NCBI GenBank assembly: GCA_036479115.1
Contig: JAZGFD010000243.1
Location: 1-19,514, forward strand
Length of the DNA: 19,514 nucleotides
From: UBA7328 sp036479115
Lineage (GTDB): Bacteria > Bacteroidota > Bacteroidia > Chitinophagales > Saprospiraceae
Reading direction: 5' to 3'
This document shows positions 14,217 through 19,514 of the stretch, one piece after another (within the stretch, counting starts at the first letter, position 1; each line of letters opens with the position of its first letter). Made by a program: the position numbers and the translations under genes. The notes under the pieces were generated by a model. It worked only from the letters and a program-made list of their open reading frames with translations. It was not told the DNA's origin and made no database searches.

Positions 14217-16897
14217 AGGAGTTTTACATAAAACAAAAATATTTTTTGATACTACTTCATCCCATATACTTTGTTGCTCGGAGATTGTCAGTTCATCGTA
14301 TTCTTTGTTAGAGTAAGTATCTGTTATTTTTCTTCGATAGAAGATTATAAGCTAAGAACAGTGGGTACAGTCCAGATTTAGAATTGATTTCCAAGAGACG
14401 ACTATCACCGCAATAAACTTCTTCTGTGATATTGCCTTGATTAATATACCGTGGAATGGAAATAGTATTTTCAAATTTATCATCAAAAAACACATAACCT
14501 CCAAGACAGTCACTCATATGCGTATTAACAACTCTCCAAGGTGTTAATACGGTTTCTTTATCTGGATTTTTAAACTTTCCAAATATGGCTGTTATCCGTT
14601 CTATTCTTTGACCTATTGTTAGATTATCAGTGGTTTTTGCTAAAGCACGAATTCGTTTACCCGCCGCTCTAAATACATCAGGTTCGTAATATTTTTTGAA
14701 TTTCTTAAATATACTTTTTGTTACACCCTTTGGCATAAATTCATTCCAAGATTGACTATCTACTAAATAAGTGAAATTGTGAATAGTTAAATCATTTTCT
14801 TCATCTTCGATATCTGCACCATATATAATCAATGGCATCCGAATAGAAATACCTCTAAGTATGGATACTGCGGTATCTCTATTTTTTTTCTTTGATTTTC
14901 GTTCTTCTAAAAGTTTTTTATCCTCCTCATTTAGATCTTGTTTCTTTTTCTTCTTTACAGCTTCTAATTTTTCAAATTCTTCATCCGTGAAGCCTTGCTT
15001 GTTAATATCTATATCGCTGTTTTTAGGCATTGCTTTAGTGCTGCCTATGATTTTTTTAAGACCCATAAATTCTTCTAAATCTACAGAGCCCAATTTCATT
15101 AATTGATCATTATTATATAGATGGGTATCTTCGAAGCCATTTCGTACAACTCGTTCAATGTAGACTTTTTTGAGTTGCTCTAACATTGAATTTACATTGT
15201 ACTCTTTCATTTGAGAACCGTCTGCTGAAATGATTGGACAGAAATTTAGGAACTCACCCATTATTTTTCTATCCTCATCTGTAGTCTTGCCTGCTTTTGC
15301 AGATAATTTTGCAGTTTCCGCAATAACTTTTAAGGTTCTGTCAGGTGCAAAATCAAATACAAAACATTCTTCTTTTACTTTTCCATTTATTTTGGCTGGT
15401 GTTTGCACTCGGAAAATAGTTTGCATATAATTTGATGCCGATGTATTATATGAGCCGGCAAGCATAAATACTACTGTCCAAGCTTTTACTGAAACACCTG
15501 TTGTAAGTCGACCGCAAGAAAGTGTTATTGTATAAGTTTCATGAGGTTTGGTTGTTATTGCCTTGTTTAATTTTTCAAGTGCTTCCTCATTAGCTTCTTC
15601 TTCGTCACCATCACCAGCTACATTAACTATATTGAAATGAGCAAATACAATATGTGATTTCAATAGTAAACTTAGGGCTCTTGCTTCTTTTACACCTGGA
15701 ACCATCCATAGCGAATGGCGAAAGTTATTTCTATACTCTTCTGTAGCGAAGGGATAATTACTTTCGTCATCACCCTTGCTGATTAGATCTAAGAATGCAA
15801 CAACATCTTTTTTGTGAATAAATTCATTCGTTTCATCAACTCTGAAAAATTCTCTAAAATTGAATGCTAGATCTTCATCAGCAAAGTCATCAATAAGTTT
15901 ACCTAAATTATAAGTATAAATATTCATCCTTGGTAATGAAGCATATGGATTAGGGTCGCCATAATGTATTTCATCCCATTCTTTTTTTGCCTTTTGCTCC
16001 ATTACATAATCCCAAGTGTATATTTCCTCTTCCTTGTAATCATCAATTAGATTAAAAGGGGTGCCAGATAGGTGTAAGATTTTTGTTTTTGTTCGTCTAA
16101 GCTCATTTAAAACATTCTTACCAAGTTCTGTTTGTGTGCCTTCATGTGCTTCATCTACGATGATAAAGTCCCAAGGAGTATTAAATAACTCATCATTCTT
16201 ATCAAAATTTCCTCCCACCAATTCGGAGCCTCTTAAGTCTTGTATTGAAGCGAAATAAATGTACTGAACATCCTTTTCTTTAGATCTATTTTCTAATGAT
16301 AGAAATGTGTCTCCTTTGTTTTTAGATCCGTAATTAAAACTTGGCTTGTCATAGAAAATTTTACTAAAATCCTCAAACCATCCCGCATCAACAACAGGTC
16401 TATGTGTGAAAATTAAAGTCTTTTTGAAATTATGTTCTCTTATTACTTGGAGTGCCGAAAGCGTTTTGCCAAATCTCATCTTTGCAAACCAAAGCATTTC
16501 ATTACTTTTTTTGAATTGCTTTTTCGTTTTTTGGATTGCGTCTTTTTGTTCAGGACGAAAAACAATAGGGCTTTGACTTGTTGTTATTTGACTGGAATTT
16601 AGTGACTCTTTACCTTGCTTTACCGCTGATATTGCTTTCTTAACTGTTTCTAAATCAGTTACAAACCATTCATTTGCTTTGTTTTCAGTATCAAAAACTT
16701 TTTTCTTTATACCTGATCTCAATAGAACATTATGGACTTCATTATCATTAAAACTTCTAATTTCTCCCTTTACCGTGAAAATTGTAACTTCCGTATACAA
16801 CAAATCATAAGCTACACCTGCAGTCTGGGTATATTGATTTATTCTGTTTTTTGCAGCTTTATTTAATGCGGTACTATTAGGCTCAAGTCCATATATC
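13077..16897 (-). pseudogene. single-chain restriction-modification gene, broken by IS insertion and frameshift
   Basis: Read together, the two fragments above form one gene of the single-polypeptide nuclease, helicase and methyltransferase type. Around 14341-14352 the helicase frame (GCT TAT AAT CTT) and the methylase frame (ATC TTC TAT CGA AGA) overlap. A loss of two bases, such as one AT of an AATATC, would explain the break and restores an uninterrupted protein of about 1,270 residues. The break falls between methyltransferase motifs I and IV. The 5' end is cut off by the IS3-type element at 16898. With both lesions the system is most likely dead, unless the frameshift is a sequencing error or a phase-variation switch. 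Confidence 0.75.
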
Positions 16898-16908
16898 TGT
16901 GGTCTCAT
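14308..16908 (-). CDS. DEAH-box helicase part of a split restriction-modification gene
   Basis: The 866-residue frame has a superfamily 2 helicase core: MRFGKT (modified Walker A) at residues 144-149, DEAH at 252-255, SGTPFN (motif III) at 281-286, then LTTGVSV and QTIFRVQTPAK (motifs V and VI). The first 100 residues, with IYG, NRINQ and the NDNEVHNVL stretch near 54-62, look like the back half of a GIY-YIG (T5orf172-type) nuclease domain. The C-terminus has LLEINSKSGLYPLFLAY, the SAM-binding motif I of the methyltransferase, after which the frame drifts into KKNNRYLL and stops. Its first three codons (Met-Arg-Pro) come from the terminal repeat of the IS element, so the true N-terminus is lost. 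The intact protein would couple DNA cleavage, translocation and modification in one chain. Confidence 0.8.
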   Translation of the reverse strand: MRPQIYGLEPNSTALNKAAKNRINQYTQTAGVAYDLLYTEVTIFTVKGEIRSFNDNEVHNVLLRSGIKKKVFDTENKANEWFVTDLETVKKAISAVKQGKESLNSSQITTSQSPIVFRPEQKDAIQKTKKQFKKSNEMLWFAKMRFGKTLSALQVIREHNFKKTLIFTHRPVVDAGWFEDFSKIFYDKPSFNYGSKNKGDTFLSLENRSKEKDVQYIYFASIQDLRGSELVGGNFDKNDELFNTPWDFIIVDEAHEGTQTELGKNVLNELRRTKTKILHLSGTPFNLIDDYKEEEIYTWDYVMEQKAKKEWDEIHYGDPNPYASLPRMNIYTYNLGKLIDDFADEDLAFNFREFFRVDETNEFIHKKDVVAFLDLISKGDDESNYPFATEEYRNNFRHSLWMVPGVKEARALSLLLKSHIVFAHFNIVNVAGDGDEEEANEEALEKLNKAITTKPHETYTITLSCGRLTTGVSVKAWTVVFMLAGSYNTSASNYMQTIFRVQTPAKINGKVKEECFVFDFAPDRTLKVIAETAKLSAKAGKTTDEDRKIMGEFLNFCPIISADGSQMKEYNVNSMLEQLKKVYIERVVRNGFEDTHLYNNDQLMKLGSVDLEEFMGLKKIIGSTKAMPKNSDIDINKQGFTDEEFEKLEAVKKKKKQDLNEEDKKLLEERKSKKKNRDTAVSILRGISIRMPLIIYGADIEDEENDLTIHNFTYLVDSQSWNEFMPKGVTKSIFKKFKKYYEPDVFRAAGKRIRALAKTTDNLTIGQRIERITAIFGKFKNPDKETVLTPWRVVNTHMSDCLGGYVFFDDKFENTISIPRYINQGNITEEVYCGDSRLLEINSKSGLYPLFLAYNLLSKKNNRYLL

Positions 16909-16921
16909 GATATACGTTGAC
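16898..16921 (+). repeat. left terminal inverted repeat of the IS3-type element
   Basis: It begins TGTGGTCTCATG and is the exact reverse complement of 18447-18470. On the minus strand it contains the ATG used as the start of the truncated helicase frame. Confidence 0.9.
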
Positions 16922-16932
16922 GCAAAGTTTAC

Positions 16933-16945
16933 TTGATAACTTTAC
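16933..16945 (+). repeat. left subterminal inverted repeat (13 bp)
   Basis: TTGATAACTTTAC recurs inverted at 18407-18419. It lies 11 bp inside the left terminal repeat, against 27 bp on the right. It may be a second transposase-binding site. Confidence 0.6.
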
Positions 16946-16960
16946 ACAAATTATAAAGAA

Positions 16961-17308
16961 ATGCGAAAAAAGCAACGAGAATACTATCATTATAGCCGTA
17001 CTTTTAAGGAAGAGAAAGTAAAAATGATAGAAGAGGGAAAAATAACAGTAATACAGTTGAGTAAAATTTACCAAGTGAGCCGTGCTGCGATATACTCTTG
17101 GGTTAGCAAGTATGGGAGATTGCCAAAAACAGAGAGGTTAGTTGTGGAAAAAGAAAGTGAAGGATCAAAATCGATGGAATTTTTGGGAAGGATTAAGGAA
17201 TTAGAAGCAGCCTTGGGTCGTAAAGATTTAGAAAATACATACTTGCGAACGGTGATAGAAAAGGCTAATGAATATTATAAATGTGATATTGAAAAAAAGT
17301 CATGTTAG
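16961..17308 (+). CDS. IS3-family transposase OrfA
   Basis: OrfA is the DNA-binding half of the IS3 transposase. The 115-residue product has a basic start (MRKKQREYYHY), a helix-turn-helix at about residues 15-50 with VIQLSKIYQVSRAAIYSWVSKYG, and a leucine-zipper-like helix at about 65-105 used for multimerisation. It starts 40 bp inside the left terminal repeat. The end overlaps orfB by 7 bp in the -1 frame, and the A AAA AAG heptamer at 17293-17299 lies in the correct phase for programmed -1 frameshifting. Alone, OrfA usually acts as a repressor of transposition; the fused OrfAB is the active enzyme. Confidence 0.9.
   Translation: MRKKQREYYHYSRTFKEEKVKMIEEGKITVIQLSKIYQVSRAAIYSWVSKYGRLPKTERLVVEKESEGSKSMEFLGRIKELEAALGRKDLENTYLRTVIEKANEYYKCDIEKKSC
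17293..17299 (+). promoter_or_regulatory. A AAA AAG slippery heptamer for -1 frameshifting
   Basis: In the orfA frame the codons are GAA AAA AAG, which gives the X XXY YYZ phase. A -1 slip continues as GTC ATG TTA into orfB, three bases before the orfB ATG, giving the OrfAB fusion (16961-18201). Confidence 0.75.
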
Positions 17309-18201
17309 CCGTTGTAAAGTCATGGAAAGGCAAAAAGACTGAGCATAGCATGGAGGCATTGTACAACTTGATCGGAAGGAGTAGACAGTCTATGTCTCAG
17401 ATAAAAAAGCGACAGAAAAGTAAGCTAGAAAAGGAGGTAAATTTGGTAAAATGTGTAAGAACAATCCGTGCGAATCATTCCAGGATGGGATCACGAGTGA
17501 TTTACCACAAGCTTAAAAATCCACAGATGGGAATAACTGCTTTTGAGAAGATGATGTCTTCTCATGGCTTGACAATACCAATACGTAAAAGACGAATCAT
17601 CACAACACAAACCGACCGAAAAAGACGTTATCCGAATTTGATTAACTCTCTGGTATTGAATCGTATAAATCAACTGGTAGTAGGCGATATAACGTACTAT
17701 AAGTCAGGTATGGAAACCTATTATATATTTAGTTTAAAAGATCATTACAGTGGAAGAATTGTAGGATTGACAGGTGATACGAATATGGAAGGAGATAAAG
17801 CGCTAGAGTGCTTATTCCAGATGTCAATTTTGAGAAGAATTGGAACATTCGAAGACCTGATCCACCACACAGACGGAGGAGGTCAGTATCGTAGTGATGA
17901 TTATCTGAATTGGTTAGGATCAGAAAATATTAAAATAAGTCAAAGCGAAAATTGTTTGGAAAACGGGTGCGCTGAACAACTTAATGGAGTAGTAAAAAAT
18001 GATTACCTAGAAAACCATGATGTGAAGGATGTCAAAGATTTGCGAAAAGTGTTAAAAAAGATCAAACACTGGATCAATTACGATAGGCCAGTAGCAAAAC
18101 TTGGATACAGAACTCCGGTAAATTTTGAAGAGCACATCGAGTCTATGCCAGAGCAAGAAAGACCACAGTTCAAATTATATGATTTTAAAGAAGAAAGATA
18201 A
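17302..18201 (+). CDS. IS3-family transposase OrfB (DDE catalytic subunit)
   Basis: OrfB carries the RNase H-like integrase core. The 299-residue product has the HTH-like stretch SRMGSRVIYHKL at about residues 60-71, then the catalytic acids Asp129 (VVGDITYY), Asp191 (HHTDGGGQYRS) and Glu225 (NGCAEQLNGVVKNDYL). Between the second Asp and Glu there are 33 residues rather than the 35 usual in IS3 elements; two residues are missing in the loop ahead of the Glu. All other core features are intact, so the element may well be active. It can be made from its own ATG, but is probably made mostly as OrfAB by frameshifting. The stop codon touches an A7/T7 hairpin. Confidence 0.92.
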   Translation: MLAVVKSWKGKKTEHSMEALYNLIGRSRQSMSQIKKRQKSKLEKEVNLVKCVRTIRANHSRMGSRVIYHKLKNPQMGITAFEKMMSSHGLTIPIRKRRIITTQTDRKRRYPNLINSLVLNRINQLVVGDITYYKSGMETYYIFSLKDHYSGRIVGLTGDTNMEGDKALECLFQMSILRRIGTFEDLIHHTDGGGQYRSDDYLNWLGSENIKISQSENCLENGCAEQLNGVVKNDYLENHDVKDVKDLRKVLKKIKHWINYDRPVAKLGYRTPVNFEEHIESMPEQERPQFKLYDFKEER

Positions 18202-18217
18202 AAAAATGGGTTTTTTT
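18200..18217 (+). terminator. A7/T7 hairpin after orfB
   Basis: Seven A, the loop TGGG and seven T follow directly on the orfB stop. It can act in both directions, but the stem has no G-C pair, so it is probably weak. Confidence 0.4.
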
Positions 18218-18257
18218 AGGCATATTACTTGAATAACGTATTGACATGTGTAAACAA

Positions 18258-18383
18258 AACAAAAAAAGCTCTGACCAAAAGAGGCCAGAACTCATATCAA
18301 ACGTTTTCCAAGACCGATGTTATTCCTTGAGAAGTTGCTCCCCAGCAGAGCTTCTCTCCGCTTACATCGGTAGTATGAATTTG
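18258..18383 (-). ncRNA. candidate structured small RNA in the IS tail
   Basis: On the minus strand a possible promoter (TTGATA at 18419-18414, 18 bp, TAATAT at 18395-18390) is followed by a nested stem: ACCGATGT (18371-18364) pairs with ACATCGGT (18320-18313). After an internal loop, GAGAAG (18356-18351) pairs with CTTCTC (18334-18329), and TGCT pairs with AGCA around a GGGG loop. About 20 nt later comes the intrinsic terminator at 18291-18261. Stem, linker and terminator in one direction look like a transcript of about 125 nt. The -10/-35 boxes are of the E. coli type and not of the Bacteroidota type, which lowers certainty. The same stems could instead work as DNA or block read-through. 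Confidence 0.45.
18261..18291 (-). terminator. strong intrinsic terminator on the minus strand
   Basis: Read on the minus strand, GTTCTGGCC and GGTCAGAGC form a nine-pair stem (two G-U pairs) around TCTTTT, followed by seven T. It points out of the tail toward orfB, so it would end minus-strand transcripts before they become antisense to orfB. Confidence 0.7.
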
Positions 18384-18406
18384 AAAAGAATATTATTTTT
18401 AAATCA

Positions 18407-18419
18407 GTAAAGTTATCAA
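18407..18419 (+). repeat. right subterminal inverted repeat (13 bp)
   Basis: GTAAAGTTATCAA is the exact reverse complement of 16933-16945. It overlaps the -35 box proposed for the minus-strand RNA, so transposase binding there could affect its transcription. Confidence 0.6.
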
Positions 18420-18432
18420 CACTGGTTAACAA

Positions 18433-18452
18433 GTTGACATAAAACTGTCAAC
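18433..18452 (+). repeat. GTTGACA/TGTCAAC hairpin at the right end of the IS
   Basis: Two perfect seven-base arms surround TAAAAC. The second arm lies partly inside the right terminal repeat, and the left end of the IS has no equivalent, so the two ends are not symmetric. Confidence 0.5.
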
Positions 18453-18470
18453 GTATATCATGAGACCACA
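18447..18470 (+). repeat. right terminal inverted repeat of the IS3-type element
   Basis: It ends CATGAGACCACA and is the exact reverse complement of 16898-16921. The next base belongs to the IS256-type transposase coding sequence. Confidence 0.9.
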
Positions 18471-19388
18471 TATACTCAAGAGGAATGAGTACAGCAGACA
18501 TCACCGAACAGATCAAAGATATTTATGGTCTTCAGGTGTCTAAGAGCTTCATCTCTGATGTTACTAATAAAATGACAGGCCATATAGAATCATGGCAAAA
18601 TCGACCCTTAGAAACGATCTACTACATGGTCTGGATGGATTGTATAGTGGTCAAAGTACGTGAGGAGAACTGGATTGTCAAAAAGAGTGTATATATCGTC
18701 TTAGGCCTTAATGAAACAGGGCATAAAGACATTTTAGGGCTTTGGATATCCAATACAGAATCAGCAGCTTTTTGGCTAAGTGTGCTCAATGATCTCAAGG
18801 CTCGTGGAGTAGAAAGGTTACTTATTGCATGTACAGATAATCTTACAGGATTTACCGAGGCTATCGAGGCTACTTATCCTGATACAGTCTGTCAACTCTG
18901 TGTGGTTCATCAGATTAGAAACAGCATCAAGTTTGTGCCTTGGAAGGATAGAAAAGAGTTCCTAAAAGATCTTAAATTAGTCTATTCAGCCGTGAATCTT
19001 GAGGCCGCCAAAGTGGCTTTTGAAAAGTTTAAATCCAAGTGGAATAACAAATATGCCTATGCTATTAAAAGCTGGGAAAACAACTGGAATTATCTGACTA
19101 ATTTCTTTGACTTTCCTCAAGAAATTAGAAAAATAATGTACACTACAAATACCATCGAAGGTCTTAACAGAGGTATCAGAAAATACATTAAAACCAAGTC
19201 TGTTTTTCCAAATGAAAAATCAGCTCTGAAGTCAATTTTTCTGTCCATTGAACAAATCCAGAAAAAATGGACTCACCCTATTAGAAACTGGAACTTAGTT
19301 CTTAACCAACTTATGATTAAATTTGATTTGTAATATGCAATTTTTCCCGATTGGCTCTTCTTGCGTTTACACAAACTTTCTTACATTC
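18471..19388 (+). mobile_element. 5'-truncated IS256-family element
   Basis: The segment runs from the right end of the IS3-type element to a possible right end near 19388, where GTTTACACAAACTTTC resembles IS256-type termini. The left end and the first part of the transposase are absent. The right boundary is a guess based on the start of the next IS. Confidence 0.6.
18485..19333 (+). CDS. IS256-family (Mutator-like) transposase, N-terminally truncated
   Basis: These 282 residues are the catalytic and C-terminal part of an IS256 transposase, normally about 400 residues long. The DDE acids are all present: Asp52 (MVWMDCIVV), Asp118 (LIACTDNLTGF) and Glu225 (TTNTIEGLNRGIRK), along with the C(2)H-like CQLCVVHQIRNS stretch near 136-147. 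The frame continues upstream of the ATG as Tyr-Ser-Arg-Gly, giving YSRGMSTADI. This matches the family's internal LYAKGMSTRDI, so the ATG is an internal Met and not the true start. Codons before 18471 are IS3 sequence. The N-terminal DNA-binding region is missing, so the protein is most likely inactive. Confidence 0.88.
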   Translation: MSTADITEQIKDIYGLQVSKSFISDVTNKMTGHIESWQNRPLETIYYMVWMDCIVVKVREENWIVKKSVYIVLGLNETGHKDILGLWISNTESAAFWLSVLNDLKARGVERLLIACTDNLTGFTEAIEATYPDTVCQLCVVHQIRNSIKFVPWKDRKEFLKDLKLVYSAVNLEAAKVAFEKFKSKWNNKYAYAIKSWENNWNYLTNFFDFPQEIRKIMYTTNTIEGLNRGIRKYIKTKSVFPNEKSALKSIFLSIEQIQKKWTHPIRNWNLVLNQLMIKFDL

Positions 19389-19514
19389 TGTATTGTCCTG
19401 AAATAGCTTTACACAAAACGAGTAAAAATGACAGGGCAAAAAAAGAGAGTAAAAAATTACCACCGTTACTCGGTTAGTTTAAAACGAAAGGTAGCAAAAT
19501 CGTATTTATCAGGG
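19389..19514 (+). mobile_element. start of a second IS3-type element (runs off the right edge)
   Basis: TAGCTTTACACAAAACGAGTAAAAATG ahead of the next gene is closely similar to the sequence ahead of orfA in the first IS. TGTATTGTCC at 19389 would be the left tip by the TG rule. The boundary cannot be proven without the other end. Confidence 0.45.
19428..19514 (+). CDS. OrfA-like transposase start (partial)
   Basis: Twenty-nine codons are open to the window edge. The basic beginning MTGQKKRVKNYHRYSVSLKR aligns with the first residues of the OrfA in the element at 16898 (KKQREYYHYSRTFKEEKV), and both are preceded by the same CTTTACACAAA stretch. It is therefore the start of a related but not identical IS3-type OrfA. 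The helix-turn-helix itself lies beyond the window. Confidence 0.6.
   Translation, partial: MTGQKKRVKNYHRYSVSLKRKVAKSYLSG

Larger units (their letters stand above)
16898..18470 (+). mobile_element. complete IS3-family insertion sequence
   Basis: The 1,573-bp element has 24-bp perfect terminal inverted repeats that start TG and end CA, overlapping orfA and orfB with a slippery site between them, and a 245-bp non-coding tail. Size and layout fit the IS3 family. The left flank is the restriction gene and the right flank is a truncated IS256 transposase; the bases next to the two ends (tatc and tata) do not form a target duplication. The ends were therefore probably brought together by deletion or by recombination between IS copies. 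Confidence 0.85.

Noticed and set aside
16883..17074. 63-codon minus-strand frame across the left end of the IS
   Set aside because: It is antisense to orfA with low-complexity Phe/Tyr/Leu content and ends in the frame opposite to the helicase.
1..19514. CRISPR arrays, tRNA or rRNA genes
   Set aside because: No regularly spaced direct repeats and no cloverleaf or rRNA-like sequence were seen on either strand.

Overview
This AT-rich window most likely comes from a free-living gliding-type Bacteroidota, probably of the order Cytophagales. The evidence is a PorZ-type protein of the type IX secretion system, a family (DUF2851) typical of Bacteroidota, a catalytically dead M16 peptidase, and promoter motifs close to the Bacteroidota TAnnTTTG consensus. 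The species cannot be named from the sequence alone.

Bases 1-12621 are ordinary chromosomal core. On the minus strand, dnaN (sliding clamp), nadD (NAD synthesis) and the 5' part of porZ form a tight run, with the nadD stop and the porZ GTG start sharing a base. Divergent from it is an inactive M16 peptidase homologue. A cell-shape cluster follows: mreB, mreC, a 288-bp gap, mreD and mrdA (PBP2), then folA (dihydrofolate reductase) and a DUF2851 gene. The rodA gene often found after mrdA in this phylum is missing here. Convergent to this are a MurG/GT28-like glycosyltransferase and a secreted DUF2807 beta-helix protein.

Bases 12622-19514 are an accessory, mobile region. It opens with about 450 bp of non-coding DNA ending in a 154-bp imperfect palindrome that abuts the stop codon of a restriction-modification gene. 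That gene was once one long polypeptide with a GIY-YIG-like N-terminus, a DEAH helicase and an Eco57I-type methyltransferase. It is now broken twice: a frameshift near 14350 splits the methyltransferase domain, and an IS3-type element has removed the 5' end.

The IS3-type element (16898-18470) is complete. It has 24-bp perfect terminal inverted repeats, orfA and orfB joined by an A AAA AAG slippery site, and a non-coding 3' tail. On the minus strand this tail could encode a folded small RNA of about 125 nt ending in a strong intrinsic terminator. No target-site duplication is seen: the left flank is the restriction gene, while the right flank is an IS256-family transposase missing its N-terminal part, so a deletion or recombination has occurred here. 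A second IS3-type element starts at about 19389 and runs off the window.

The most interesting items are the candidate RNA inside the IS tail, the 154-bp palindrome at the end of the restriction gene, and the doubly broken restriction system.
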